Source of the DNA: an uncultured Prevotella sp.
GTDB taxonomy: Bacteria > Bacteroidota > Bacteroidia > Bacteroidales > Bacteroidaceae
Assembly (NCBI GenBank): GCA_900315525.1
Contig: OMZO01000005.1
Span: 45,383 to 109,382 of the forward strand
Reading direction: 5' to 3'
Length of the DNA: 64,000 nt
The stretch's first letter is position 1. Each line of letters starts with the position of its first letter. Of this stretch, positions 19,100-28,464 are shown in pieces. The notes under the pieces were generated by a model. The model was not told where the DNA came from, made no database searches, and worked only from the letters and a program-made list of their open reading frames with translations. A program made the position numbers and the translations under genes.

Positions 19100-19575
19100 T
19101 AAGCATCATTGCAGCGGTGGCCAAGAATCGTGCCATCGGATACAAGAACAAACTCATCTACTGGTTGCCCAACGACCTGAAGCGTTTCAAGGCCCTCACC
19201 ACGGGACACACAATTATCATGGGGCGTAACACGTTTCTGTCGTTGCCGAAGGGCGCCCTGCCTAACCGAAGGAATATTGTATTGAGCCGCACTCAGAAAG
19301 AGTTCCCCGGTTGCGACACCTACCCCTCCCTCGAAGAAGCCCTCAAGCACTGTACACCTGAGGAGGACATTTATATCATAGGTGGTGCCAGTGTCTATCA
19401 GCAGGCCCTGCCGATGGCAGACCGTCTCTGTCTGACAGAAATCGACGATACCCCCACTGAGGCAGATACCTTCTTCCCACCGTACGACGACTGGAAAGAA
19501 GCAAGTCGTGAAGACCATCCCAAGGATGAACGTCACGATTTCCCCTATGCTTTTGTCGATTATATCCGCAAATAA
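19096..19575 (+). CDS. folA: Dihydrofolate reductase
   Basis: A 159-residue NADPH-dependent reductase that regenerates tetrahydrofolate after the ThyA reaction. Landmarks are [28 protein letters not shown] (active-site Asp of 'LPNDLK'), [31 protein letters not shown] and the late [14 protein letters not shown] glycine motif. It overlaps thyA by 4 bases and ends inside the left arm of a strong terminator hairpin (19573-19610). Confidence 0.97.
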   Translation: MISIIAAVAKNRAIGYKNKLIYWLPNDLKRFKALTTGHTIIMGRNTFLSLPKGALPNRRNIVLSRTQKEFPGCDTYPSLEEALKHCTPEEDIYIIGGASVYQQALPMADRLCLTEIDDTPTEADTFFPPYDDWKEASREDHPKDERHDFPYAFVDYIRK

Positions 19576-19610
19576 CATTAATCCCCGCCAATGTGCGGGG
19601 ATTAATGTTA
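19573..19610. terminator. Bidirectional terminator hairpin between folA and ccsA
   Basis: A perfect 16-bp stem (TAACATTAATCCCCGC with its complement) around the loop CAATGT. The left arm starts with the folA stop codon. It separates two convergent genes. It shares the AATCCCC/GGGGATT stem with the hairpins at 49383-49422 and 51857-51884. Confidence 0.85.
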
Positions 19611-19612
19611 TA

Positions 19613-20401
19613 TCATGAATTATAAGTATGTACTGAGCTGCCTTGTGCCGATGGCAGATAGTTGATGCCCCACCAGCACATCTGGAGCAACACAAACGAT
19701 GCCAGCAGTACCCATAGAGCCAACCGCGGATGGTGCGTAGGAATACGGCGGTAATGAATGTACACTAAATAAGAGAACCACGTGATAGCTGCCCAAGTCT
19801 CTTTCGGGTCCCATCCCCAATAATGTCCCCAGGCCTCTTTGGCCCAAAGAGCACCAAAGAGCATACCGAAAGTCATGAAAGCGAAACCGATAGAGACGAG
19901 ATTGTCCGTGATATCATATTCCTCTGCTGTTGGAGACGACTTTTTGAAGAACAAAAGGTAAAGCGCCATCACCGTGGCTGCCCCCAGAAGCGCATAAGCA
20001 AACATATAGACAATCACATGTGGCGCAAACCAAGGGCTCTGGAGGGCAGGCATCAACGTCTTGGAATGAATCTCAGGCTTGAAAAGATTCACACAGATGA
20101 ACACCAATGAAAGGATGGTTGAGAAAGTGAGTATCCATTTATACTTCCACCGCGAATAGACCATTAGTCCCGCAAATGGCAGGAAGAAAGAATACCAGAG
20201 ACGCGTCTCCCCCATCGTCCGCAACGGGGGACGTTCCAACGAAATCCACATCAACAAGATAAAACTGAAAAAGGCCAACAGTCCCAAAGCGGTAGTCGTG
20301 TAGGCCATTCCTTCCTTATTCCTCCATGCAGCATACGCACCCACTATCCATAATAGCAAGGCGACCAATGCAAAATATATGAAATGTTCCCAAGTAATCA
20401 T
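19613..20401 (-). CDS. ccsA: Cytochrome c assembly protein CcsA (System II haem handling)
   Basis: A polytopic inner-membrane protein of 262 residues from ATG 20401; the frame is open to a TTG at 20428 but that would overlap the upstream gene. It carries the haem-binding WWD motif (WGHYWGWDPKETWA) near residue 190, flanked by conserved histidines, and about eight transmembrane helices. CcsA with ResB/CcsB exports haem and attaches it to CXXCH motifs of periplasmic c-type cytochromes. The upstream resB stop is one base before this ATG, so the pair is coupled. No cytochrome gene is adjacent. Confidence 0.92.
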   Translation of the reverse strand: MITWEHFIYFALVALLLWIVGAYAAWRNKEGMAYTTTALGLLAFFSFILLMWISLERPPLRTMGETRLWYSFFLPFAGLMVYSRWKYKWILTFSTILSLVFICVNLFKPEIHSKTLMPALQSPWFAPHVIVYMFAYALLGAATVMALYLLFFKKSSPTAEEYDITDNLVSIGFAFMTFGMLFGALWAKEAWGHYWGWDPKETWAAITWFSYLVYIHYRRIPTHHPRLALWVLLASFVLLQMCWWGINYLPSAQGSSVHTYNS

Positions 20402-20402
20402 C

Positions 20403-21278
20403 TTATTTCCTCCTAACACCAAAAACAAACATCAGCACACCGCCAAACAGCATCATGTAGATGCCGAGATAGACATAGCGTAGCCATGGGTCACTCACCA
20501 ACTCCAGGATACTCGTATTACTCTGGGCTCCCATCGATGTATCATAGCCATACTGATAGATCTTCCAGCCATCAACCTCAGCAGGCTTGTTCACATCGAC
20601 TGTCGTCGAGATATTCTCCCCCGACTTGGTCTTAATCTGGATCTCCGAGGCAAAGCGCTTGGGCGATCCGTCGTCATAAGTCTCCATGATAAACTTCTTC
20701 AGTTCGATGGTAAGCGGCATCTCCTTGACACGACCCTGCTGATCCAATGCCCGCCATTCCTTCTCACCGACTGCCGTAATCATCTTCAACCGCTGCATAT
20801 CGGCATTGCCCAAGGTGGCCGTAGTCATCGTGATGAAAAGCCCAAGATGGAAAATGCCGGCCACGATCTTACTGGGTGTCTTTGTATTAAGTCTGCTCTT
20901 CAGCACCACCAGTCCAACGATGACCGCCATATACACATATGTAAGTACAAAAGGCCAAAAAGACAACATATTAGTGAGACCGCGTCCATTCGACGTCTGT
21001 CGTGTCAGTCCCATCATGATGGTCAGTACAAAAGCATAGCACATCACAGGGATGGCCGCCTGATAGGTTGATAGGAACCGGAAAGCATAGAACTTAGCAC
21101 GCAGGAGATGCATCACGGCAATGATTGTCACGAATATCGCCAGCACGATGCCATTAACAGGCCAGGCAAAAGTTTCCCATACGACTGGTCCGACGCACAG
21201 TTCCAGTATCAGTCCTATCACAATGAGTCCGCCTCCAATAAGGAAGCCCTCCTTCATTGTCCAAGGTTTATTCCACAT
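20403..21278 (-). CDS. ResB-like cytochrome c biogenesis protein
   Basis: A 291-residue membrane protein from ATG 21278 (MWNKPWTMKEG). Hydrophobic helices lie at about 12-30, 38-60, 75-95, 110-130 and 145-165, followed by a periplasmic beta-rich part (ELKKFIMETYDDGSPKRFASEIQIK, KPAEVDGWKIYQYGYD) typical of ResB, and a final helix at about 262-285. ResB/CcsB is the partner of CcsA in System II cytochrome c maturation. In many Bacteroides this pair follows nrfHA (nitrite reductase), which is not seen here. Confidence 0.88.
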   Translation of the reverse strand: MWNKPWTMKEGFLIGGGLIVIGLILELCVGPVVWETFAWPVNGIVLAIFVTIIAVMHLLRAKFYAFRFLSTYQAAIPVMCYAFVLTIMMGLTRQTSNGRGLTNMLSFWPFVLTYVYMAVIVGLVVLKSRLNTKTPSKIVAGIFHLGLFITMTTATLGNADMQRLKMITAVGEKEWRALDQQGRVKEMPLTIELKKFIMETYDDGSPKRFASEIQIKTKSGENISTTVDVNKPAEVDGWKIYQYGYDTSMGAQSNTSILELVSDPWLRYVYLGIYMMLFGGVLMFVFGVRRK

Positions 21279-21329
21279 TACAATCAATTCTAATTAAGTT
21301 TTTGCATGCAAATTAATGATTATCTCTTT

Positions 21330-22142
21330 TCAGAACAAAGGGATCGACAACAGCTGGTACATCAAGACCTGAGCCATACGCTGATGGCCTTCATCATTAG
21401 GATGCAGACGGTCGTTGTCTGCATGATGGAAGTACTGGGCATACTCGTCCATCAGCGGATAAAGGCCACTAAGTGCATTCAGGTCAATGACAGGAACAGC
21501 CCACAGATTAGCGCTCTCTTTGACCGACTGCACATAAGCATCGATATATTCACCACACTTATTGGTATAGTCCTCCCTCGGCTGCCAGTTCTTCTCGTTG
21601 GCATAGAACTCAGCACGATGAATCGGTGTCAACAGCACGATCTGCTTCTTCGGATACATCCGCTTCACATAGTCCAGTGCCTTGTTGATACGGCCACGAT
21701 AGGTGGAATCACTCATCACGGGATAACGGTGCTTGCGATCCACGAGATGCTTCTGCTCATGAATACCGGCCATCACCTGCTCGTCCTTCTCCACGAACCA
21801 CTCACCGATGGGGATGCCCGTATTATAGTCGTTGGTCCCCATGAAGATCAGAATGGCATCCACGCTGTCGCCATGCTCAGCCTTCAGCATGTCCGCCTGA
21901 CGGGGGATATCGTTCCACTGCCGCCCACTGACTCCATACACGTATGGCTCCACCTGCAGCCAGTCTTGGAGGAATCCCCAGTATTTCTTCTTCGACCCGT
22001 TATTACGCGGATCAGTGATGGAATCGCCAAAGTAGGCAACTCGCTTTCCCTGCCAAGGATGCTCAAACAACTTTTGGGGCATGGCTGGAACTGCGAGTAT
22101 TATCACAAATAAAAGTAAGAAAAAACGTTTCATTATTCTCAT
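21330..22142 (-). CDS. SGNH/GDSL-family secreted hydrolase (esterase-like)
   Basis: A 270-residue protein from ATG 22142 (MRIMKRFFLLLF); MKRFF at 22133 is an alternative, and the longer frame to 22163 would run into the -7 box. A signal peptide ends after about PAMPQ. SGNH landmarks are Block I VAYFGDSITDP (nucleophile Ser), the GTNDYNTG Block III, and the C-terminal DRLHPNDEGHQRMA with the catalytic Asp and His. Such enzymes deacetylate or de-esterify sugars and lipids; the substrate is unknown. It stands alone between divergent promoters. Confidence 0.88.
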   Translation of the reverse strand: MRIMKRFFLLLFVIILAVPAMPQKLFEHPWQGKRVAYFGDSITDPRNNGSKKKYWGFLQDWLQVEPYVYGVSGRQWNDIPRQADMLKAEHGDSVDAILIFMGTNDYNTGIPIGEWFVEKDEQVMAGIHEQKHLVDRKHRYPVMSDSTYRGRINKALDYVKRMYPKKQIVLLTPIHRAEFYANEKNWQPREDYTNKCGEYIDAYVQSVKESANLWAVPVIDLNALSGLYPLMDEYAQYFHHADNDRLHPNDEGHQRMAQVLMYQLLSIPLF

Positions 22143-22160
22143 GACATTCTTTTTGCGTTG

Positions 22161-22168
22161 CAAAGATA
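22161..22168 (-). promoter_or_regulatory. -7 box of the SGNH hydrolase gene
   Basis: TATCTTTG on the minus strand, ending 18 bases before the ATG at 22142. Confidence 0.5.
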
Positions 22169-22190
22169 GTAAAAATCACCAAAAAAGTAC

Positions 22191-22198
22191 TACCTTTG
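22191..22198 (+). promoter_or_regulatory. -7 box of the BtuB-like receptor gene
   Basis: TACCTTTG matches TAnnTTTG, about 45 bases before the ATG at 22244. The leader is too short for a cobalamin riboswitch. Confidence 0.5.
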
Positions 22199-22243
22199 CA
22201 GACGTTTTGCAATAATGCAAGACTATTAATGATTTTTTAACAC

Positions 22244-24322
22244 ATGTACAAACCAACATTCAACATGAAGCGCCAGGTCCTGGTTTTCCGTCATTTCGGG
22301 AACAAGGGCTACTCGTTGTTCAGTTGTCTTGGACGTGAAGTCGTATGCAGTGTGCTCTCCGTAGCAACACTGACTTATGCTTCAGCGGAAAGTGTCTCGA
22401 CACATCCCGTCGTGACCGACTCCACCGCGATGACAACGGCACGGGAGATGCAATTGGACGAGGTTTCCGTAACCGGCTCCAGGGCGCCCCTGACAAGAAG
22501 TCAGGCTGCGAGAATGGTAACCGTACTGGATCGTGCAGACATTGCGCAGGCCCCAGTACAAAGTATCAACGATCTGCTGAAATACGCCGTCGGCGTAGAT
22601 GTCCGTCAGCGAGGGCCCATTGGTGCGCAGACAGACATCTCGGTGAGAGGAGGAACCAGCGAACAAATCATCATCCTACTCAATGGCATCAATATCTGCG
22701 ATCCACAGACAGGTCACAATGCCATGGATTTGCCCGTAGATATGAGTGAGATCGTGCGCATCGAAGTACTCGAAGGCCCTGCAGGCCGTATCTATGGCAC
22801 CTCCTCACTGGTCGGAGCCATCAACATCGTCACCCGTCCTGCCAGTACGACAAGTGCAGATGTCACAGTAGAAGGTGGCTCTTTCGGCTACCTGAAGGCA
22901 AGTGGCAGAGCCAACCTGACAAAAGGCCAATGGAACAACCAGATGAGTGCTGGCTACAGCCGCAGCGACGGATACAGCCGTTCAAAGGCTGGCAGTCTGA
23001 ATACGGACTTCAGCGGTGGCAAAGCCTTCTATCAAGGTGAGTACGATGACGAGGATGTGAACATCCACTGGCATCTTGGCATCGCCGACAAAGGCTGGGG
23101 TTCCAGCACTTTCTATGCCTCACCAAAATGGCAGGCTGACGACCAATATGAACATACCACGAAACTATATACAGCCATTCAAGCCAGTACAAAACGAGGT
23201 CGTTTGCACTTTGCCCCGAGCATCTACTGGAACCAGAACCGCGACCGTTACGAAAGCTATCGTGGACAGGCAGAAAAAATGAAATACAATTACAACCGTA
23301 CAGATGTCTATGGCGTGAACCTGAGCAGCTATTTCGACTGGGCTGCAGGCCGAACAGCCTTCGGTGCGGAACTCAGGAATGAGGATCTTGTCAGTGGCAA
23401 CTTAGGCGAACCTCTCTCACAGACACATCATATCAAAGGAACAGACCGCGATTACACACTGGGAATCAATCGAACCAACATCAGCGGTTATCTTGAGCAC
23501 AACCTTCTGCTCCGCCATTTCACGCTCTCAGCAGGATTTGTAGCCGTGAAGAATACCTGGAGCAATATGAACATGACCGTCTATCCTGGTATCGACATCA
23601 GCTACCGGCCTGGCAGCGACTGGAAACTACATGCTTCGTATAATACATCACTCAGAATGCCATCCTTCACAGAGATGTACTACAAAGTGCAGGGATACAG
23701 TGCAGACCCACACTTGAAACCCGAGGAGATGCAAGCTGTGGAAGTTGGTATCAACTGGAGACATAAAGGACTTGATGCCTCTATCACAGGTTGGCACCAT
23801 CATGGTAAGAATATGATCGACTGGATCATGGACACCTCAAAAGGTGACCAGGCAATATGGGAAAGCGTCAACCACACCACCATCAACAGCGTCGGACTGG
23901 AAGTGTCGGCAGGACTGGACTTCCGCCAATTGCTGCCCAGCCAAAGCATGCTGAAGAGTCTGAAACTCAGCTACAGCTATATCGACCAAGACAAGAAGCA
24001 GGAAGCAAACATCGTGTCACAGTATGCCCTTGAATACCTTCGCCATAAGTTCATTGGCAATCTCAACTTACAGTTGGCCAAGACAATTGAGCTCAGTATC
24101 TCCGCCAGATGGCAGGATCGCGTAGGATCATACACCTGTTTCGACAACACAGTGAGCGAATATAAGCCATACTTCCTAACCGATGCCCGCCTGGCATGGA
24201 AGGGAACACATTGGAAAATATATGCAGAGGCAAACAATCTCTTCGACGTAAGCTATCATGACTACGGCCTCGTAGAACAACCAGGCCGATGGTTGATTGC
24301 AGGCGTCAATTTGAATATCTAA
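22244..24322 (+). CDS. TonB-dependent outer-membrane receptor, BtuB-like
   Basis: A 692-residue receptor (internal ATG at 22265 would give 685). It is shorter than SusC and lacks SusC features. The plug shows QLDEVSVTGSRAPLTRSQ (TonB box), LLKYAVGVDVRQRGPIGAQTDISVRGG and IEVLEGPAGRIYGTSSLVGAINIVT, and the barrel includes the C-terminal YAEANNLFDVSYHDYG. This pattern is that of BtuB/vitamin-B12 or siderophore receptors. The N-terminus (FRHFGNKGYSLFSCLGREVVCSVLSVATL) is an extended signal peptide with a conserved positively charged and aromatic part ahead of the hydrophobic core. Substrate cobalamin is a guess from similarity; no riboswitch or btuFCD genes are near. Confidence 0.85.
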   Translation: MYKPTFNMKRQVLVFRHFGNKGYSLFSCLGREVVCSVLSVATLTYASAESVSTHPVVTDSTAMTTAREMQLDEVSVTGSRAPLTRSQAARMVTVLDRADIAQAPVQSINDLLKYAVGVDVRQRGPIGAQTDISVRGGTSEQIIILLNGINICDPQTGHNAMDLPVDMSEIVRIEVLEGPAGRIYGTSSLVGAINIVTRPASTTSADVTVEGGSFGYLKASGRANLTKGQWNNQMSAGYSRSDGYSRSKAGSLNTDFSGGKAFYQGEYDDEDVNIHWHLGIADKGWGSSTFYASPKWQADDQYEHTTKLYTAIQASTKRGRLHFAPSIYWNQNRDRYESYRGQAEKMKYNYNRTDVYGVNLSSYFDWAAGRTAFGAELRNEDLVSGNLGEPLSQTHHIKGTDRDYTLGINRTNISGYLEHNLLLRHFTLSAGFVAVKNTWSNMNMTVYPGIDISYRPGSDWKLHASYNTSLRMPSFTEMYYKVQGYSADPHLKPEEMQAVEVGINWRHKGLDASITGWHHHGKNMIDWIMDTSKGDQAIWESVNHTTINSVGLEVSAGLDFRQLLPSQSMLKSLKLSYSYIDQDKKQEANIVSQYALEYLRHKFIGNLNLQLAKTIELSISARWQDRVGSYTCFDNTVSEYKPYFLTDARLAWKGTHWKIYAEANNLFDVSYHDYGLVEQPGRWLIAGVNLNI

Positions 24323-24351
24323 TAAAAAGAGATTGATTCTGACCATTTAAG

Positions 24352-24377
24352 AAGGGATGCCAAACGGTATCCCTTTA
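24352..24377. terminator. Convergent terminator hairpin between the BtuB-like gene and dnaA
   Basis: AAGGGATGCC and GGTATCCCTT pair over 10 bp (one G-T wobble) around the loop AAAC. T-rich sequence follows on the plus strand. The right arm touches the dnaA stop codon (24375-24377). Confidence 0.65.
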
Positions 24378-25784
24378 TCCTTTTAGTTTGAAAGAATTCT
24401 CGATACTACTAAGTTCTGCCGAAAAGGCCTTGTCTATTTTCAGGCGCTTCTCTATCGTATTACAGCTATGGATGACGGTAGAATGATCACGATTTCCTAT
24501 CAGTTGTCCAATGCGCCCTGCCGGCATCTTGGTGTATTTCTGAGCCAGATACATCGACACCTGACGAGCCTGCACATACTCACGCTTGCGGCTCTTACTG
24601 AAGACGTGACGCTGCTCAACTCTAAAATGCCCACAAACCTTCTCAAGGATATCATCTATTGTCAGCGGGTGATCGTCTACCTTCACAGCACGCTTAATGA
24701 TACGCTCAGCCAGACGAAGGTCTATATTGGAGTTATACACAATCGAATAAGCCATCAATGAATTCACCACACCTTCCAAGTCGCGTACACTGCCATTAGC
24801 CGTCTCTGCTATATATTGAATCACATCAGAGGCTATCTTCAAACCATCACGACGGCATTTGGCATTCAAGATGTCAACACACAACTGCACATTGGGCTTT
24901 TCCAACTCTGCAATGAGTCCGCAGGCAAATCGAGTCAACAGACGATCTTTCATTCCCTGCAAATCAACAGGCGGTCTGTCGCTTGCCAAAATAATCTGTT
25001 TTCCACAACGGAACAGATGGTTGAAGATATGGAAGAAAGTGTCAAGCGTCTTCGGCGAGTTAATCCATTCCTGAATATCATCTACTATCAACACGTCGAT
25101 TGACTGATAGAAATTGATGAAATCATTTGTCGTATTATGACGCACGGAGTCAGTGAACTGCACCTGGAAAAGACGAGCTGACACATAGAGCACACGCTTT
25201 TGAGGATAAGTCTCTTTACAACGGACGCCAATGGCATTGATCAAATGAGTCTTTCCACAACCAGATGGACCAAAAATAAAGAAAGGATTAAAAGTGGTCT
25301 TACCCGGATGTTCTGCTATGGACAAACCGACAGTGCGAGGCAATTTATTACTATTACCTTCAATAAAGTTCTGAAATGTCTTTTTAGGATCCAACTGGGG
25401 ATTAAGCTGCTGAGGCGTCGCGGCATCCAACACCGTAGGTGCCTGATTGCCTCCTCTGAGGGGACGCGGGCTTTCAATCTCCGACGGTCCTTCGCTATCG
25501 ATATCCTGTACAATGCCATGGCCTTTATCAGTCAGGACTCGATAGCGCAGAACTACCTTTGTACCGAATACGCGTACGAGTACCTTACTTAATAGTCCCA
25601 CGTAGTACTGCTCCAAGTACTCGTACACGTACGGACTTGGAACCTGCACCAACAACGTGTTGTTAGCCTCCGAGTATGACTCGAAAACAATTGGTGCAAA
25701 CCACGTTTTAAACTGCTGCTCGGTAACGTTTGCCTGGATCAGACGAAGGCAGTCGTCCCAGAGCGCCTTGTGACTATTATTCAT
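24375..25784 (-). CDS. dnaA: Chromosomal replication initiator protein DnaA
   Basis: A 469-residue AAA+ ATPase that opens the replication origin. Domain I is at about 1-85 (LWDDCLRLIQANVTEQQFKTWF), a variable linker follows to about 130, then the ATPase domain with Walker A GPSGCGKT at 172-179 and Walker B VLIVDDIQ at 231-238, and the DNA-binding domain IV with the signature GNRDHSTVIHSC near the C-terminus. It lacks the usual neighbours dnaN, recF or rpmH. The 350-base region ahead of it shows no cluster of consensus DnaA boxes. Confidence 0.98.
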   Translation of the reverse strand: MNNSHKALWDDCLRLIQANVTEQQFKTWFAPIVFESYSEANNTLLVQVPSPYVYEYLEQYYVGLLSKVLVRVFGTKVVLRYRVLTDKGHGIVQDIDSEGPSEIESPRPLRGGNQAPTVLDAATPQQLNPQLDPKKTFQNFIEGNSNKLPRTVGLSIAEHPGKTTFNPFFIFGPSGCGKTHLINAIGVRCKETYPQKRVLYVSARLFQVQFTDSVRHNTTNDFINFYQSIDVLIVDDIQEWINSPKTLDTFFHIFNHLFRCGKQIILASDRPPVDLQGMKDRLLTRFACGLIAELEKPNVQLCVDILNAKCRRDGLKIASDVIQYIAETANGSVRDLEGVVNSLMAYSIVYNSNIDLRLAERIIKRAVKVDDHPLTIDDILEKVCGHFRVEQRHVFSKSRKREYVQARQVSMYLAQKYTKMPAGRIGQLIGNRDHSTVIHSCNTIEKRLKIDKAFSAELSSIENSFKLKG

Positions 25785-26138
25785 TCGGCGATTGCTTCAA
25801 ATTAGATACAAGACTTAGGCTTGTAGAGTTTATAATTGCAGTGCAAAGGTCGCACTTTTTTTTGGAATCTGCAAATGCAAAAAACTATTCGTTGTGTGAA
25901 CAAATAAATTTAACTCTCTATAATTCCGTCAGTTAGGATGTTCCACGAAGCGAAAATTGGAAAACGACATTTGCAATTTCACAAACCCTTATAGTTCAAA
26001 CACTTAAGAATGACAACAAGAAGATTGATAGGTAAAAATACAACATAAAAAAGGTATCTGTAAGCAATATAAATAGGGTGTTTTCACCATATTGACACAG
26101 ATTATGAGAAAGCCCTTTTTATTTAGACTAAATTTAAA
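25785..26138. other. 354-base gene-free region upstream of dnaA
   Basis: AT-rich sequence between the mlaD stop and the dnaA start, both on the minus strand. It holds a -7-like GACCTTTG (minus, 25851-25844, one base off TAnnTTTG) about 60 bases before the dnaA ATG, and a short palindrome AATTTAAATT near 26130. I see no open frame with protein character, no tRNA shape and no repeated TTATCCACA-type boxes, so a replication origin here is neither supported nor excluded. Confidence 0.5.
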
Positions 26139-27041
26139 TTACTTATCTTTTCTACCGAAAACTGAGAAGTGTACATAGCGTTTTGGATGGGCCTTCAAGT
26201 CGATTATCAAAGAGTCTGCATGCATCATGGTGGCATTCATATTATTATATAAATCCGCATCACGCATCAACAGGCCAAGCGTACCTTCGTTACTGTTTAG
26301 TTTGGCAGTCATCTGCTCCACATTCTGCAATGTATTGTTCACCTTTGCCATGGTTGCAGCGAGATCCAACTCGTTCAGATTACGCGTCAGATCGTTAGCA
26401 TTGGCCAGCATCCCGTCAGCATTCTTAATCAAGCTAGGCATCTGCCGATTCAGAGCTTGCGCCATTGTGTTCAGTTCGTTTGTTGTCGTGGTCAGATTTC
26501 CCGTAATCTGATCAATATGATAAAGTGAATTTTTTAAGGCCGGATCAGACAATAGTAAGTTTACATTCATCAGGATAGAATCAAGCTTTGGAAGCATGGC
26601 TTGAATCTGAGGCACCATACCAGCAGCCAAGCCCATGACTCCCTTCTGGAGACCGCCACTAATGGTATCACCAGGCTGAAGGAGATCTGACGGATTAGGA
26701 CCAAGCACCAACTCCAGTTTGATGTTTCCCAACAGGTCGCTCGCAATCTCGGCATTACTACCCTTCGGCAGGCGCATCTCATTGTTAAGGCCTATAACAG
26801 CCACGATATTATTCTGACGTCCATAATCATAAATAATATCCTCGACGACACCGACACGATAGCCATTAGCATAAATAGGACTGGATACGGATAAGCCACT
26901 GATATCATTGAATTTCACATAATAATTCCTATCAGTTGAGAATATCGGCAAACCTTTAAGGAAATGCAGACCCATATACAAAATCACTATACCAACTATG
27001 GCCACAAGGGCTATCTGGACCTCTTTGCTAAACTTTTTCAT
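26139..27041 (-). CDS. MlaD/MCE-family lipid-transport protein
   Basis: A 300-residue protein with one N-terminal transmembrane helix (about 8-28) and an MCE domain at about 38-115 (YYVKFNDISGLSVSSPIYANGYRVGVV, LPKGSNAEIASDLLGNIKLELVLG). The remainder is helical and coiled-coil-like (LTTTTNELNTMAQALNRQ, LNSNEGTLGLLMRDADLYNN). MlaD proteins form hexamers in the inner membrane that ferry phospholipids across the periplasm with MlaFE. No mlaE or mlaF gene is next to it. It follows the amidase gene by 10 bases, a common pairing in Bacteroidota, so one operon is likely. Confidence 0.9.
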   Translation of the reverse strand: MKKFSKEVQIALVAIVGIVILYMGLHFLKGLPIFSTDRNYYVKFNDISGLSVSSPIYANGYRVGVVEDIIYDYGRQNNIVAVIGLNNEMRLPKGSNAEIASDLLGNIKLELVLGPNPSDLLQPGDTISGGLQKGVMGLAAGMVPQIQAMLPKLDSILMNVNLLLSDPALKNSLYHIDQITGNLTTTTNELNTMAQALNRQMPSLIKNADGMLANANDLTRNLNELDLAATMAKVNNTLQNVEQMTAKLNSNEGTLGLLMRDADLYNNMNATMMHADSLIIDLKAHPKRYVHFSVFGRKDK

Positions 27042-27051
27042 ACCTATCCAA

Positions 27052-28446
27052 CTATTTCTTACCTTTATTTGCCTTAAACTCTCTAATCGCTTCGTTTACG
27101 TTCATCTTCGCTCCATCCTTAAATGCTATGATAAAAGCACCAGGGAACTTGTCAAGGATGTCCTTGCGAAGCCTATAAATCTGATTATAGTCCGACGAAG
27201 AACCAACAGTATATTTGTACATACCACCTTCCTGGTAGCTATCAACATTTGTCAACCCCATAAAACGGCCGTCACCATTACGGATCTTCCCTGTACTGGC
27301 CATAAACTGGACCTTGAAGACAGGTGCTTGCGAGACGACAGGACTCGCAGCAATGCTTTCCGTCCTCTCTTCTGTAATTGTGGTTTCTGAAACAGGCTGA
27401 GAATTCACTGGGGTCTGAGTCACAGGCACTTCTACTTGTTCAGGCATACGCGGACCATCCTGCTCTGCTACTGAGTTCTGCATTGCTTCCGATTCTGGGA
27501 CTGGCTGCACATCCGACGGCATTTCCTGAACCTGATTGCCAATTTCCTCTTGCACCGGTTCCTTCTTTGACGGCTTTACCCGTACCTGATCCTGAGGTAC
27601 TATCTGCGGGATCTCAATCTTTTTTTTCTCAGGCTCTGGCTTAAAGGGAATAGTGATATTACCTCCATGCTTTTTCCTATATGCCAGGAAAGCATTAAAA
27701 AGTCCACGGGCATATTTATCGGCGGCACTGCTTGAGTTCATAAATTGCTCTTCATCACGCGTTGAGATAAAGCCACACTCTACCAAACAGCCCGGCATGG
27801 ACGACAATCGAAGCACCGCAAGATTATCCTGTTGCGCTCCAAGATCCTGACGGCCTGTAGCCTGACATACATATCGCTGCATATATTTAGCCAACTCCAC
27901 GCTGTTTTCCATGTTTCGATCCTGAATGAACTCAAACATAATATCGCTTTCAGGCGAATTAGGATCATAGCCATGATAGGTCTGCTTATAGTCTTTCTCA
28001 AGAAAGATGACGGCATTCTCACGCTTGGCCACTTCCAAGTTTTCCACGACACCTGTTTTCCTACCTGTACGTTTACTGGTGCCGAGTGTATAAGTCTGGA
28101 ATCCACGTGCCACACGCCCTCTGGGGAGTGCATTGATATGAATAGAAATAAAAAGATCTGCCTTGTTCTTGTTGGCAATCTCGGCACGTCTATATAATTC
28201 TACGAATCTATCGGTCTTACGCGTATAAATGACATTTACATCTGGGCAATTCTGCTCCACCATTCTTCCGAAAGCCAAAGCATACTTCAAAGTCAGGTTT
28301 TTCTCTTTTGAGATGACGCCAGCGGCTCCAGTGTCATGTCCACCATGTCCGGCATCAATAACAAGCGTGAATTTGCGATTCGCGGCATTCAATACTACCG
28401 CAAAGCAACACATCGTTATCAGAAATAATACAATCTTCTTACACAT
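27052..28446 (-). CDS. N-acetylmuramoyl-L-alanine amidase with C-terminal SPOR-like domain
   Basis: A 464-residue exported cell-wall hydrolase. Residues 1-22 are a signal peptide. The Amidase_3 catalytic domain spans about 26-250 with the zinc ligands His (VIDAGHGGHDTGA), Glu (KEKNLTLKYAL), His (ISIHINALP) and Glu (CLVECGFIS). A Pro/Gln/Glu-rich linker (about 260-370) leads to a C-terminal module (VFKVQFMASTG to KDGAKMNVNEAI) that looks like a SPOR domain, which binds denuded septal glycan. It cleaves the bond between MurNAc and the stem peptide during cell separation. It heads an operon with mlaD behind the promoter at 28465-28495. Confidence 0.92.
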   Translation of the reverse strand: MCKKIVLFLITMCCFAVVLNAANRKFTLVIDAGHGGHDTGAAGVISKEKNLTLKYALAFGRMVEQNCPDVNVIYTRKTDRFVELYRRAEIANKNKADLFISIHINALPRGRVARGFQTYTLGTSKRTGRKTGVVENLEVAKRENAVIFLEKDYKQTYHGYDPNSPESDIMFEFIQDRNMENSVELAKYMQRYVCQATGRQDLGAQQDNLAVLRLSSMPGCLVECGFISTRDEEQFMNSSSAADKYARGLFNAFLAYRKKHGGNITIPFKPEPEKKKIEIPQIVPQDQVRVKPSKKEPVQEEIGNQVQEMPSDVQPVPESEAMQNSVAEQDGPRMPEQVEVPVTQTPVNSQPVSETTITEERTESIAASPVVSQAPVFKVQFMASTGKIRNGDGRFMGLTNVDSYQEGGMYKYTVGSSSDYNQIYRLRKDILDKFPGAFIIAFKDGAKMNVNEAIREFKANKGKK

Positions 28447-28464
28447 ATTTTATATAAAACGGTG

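Noticed and set aside
22199-22243. Cobalamin riboswitch before the BtuB-like gene
   Set aside because: Only about 45 bases lie between the -7 box and ATG and no B12-box-like sequence is visible.
25785-26138. Replication origin next to dnaA
   Set aside because: No cluster of TTATCCACA-like boxes and no usual origin neighbours; a single TTTTCCACA lies inside dnaA. A GC-skew plot of the chromosome would be decisive.
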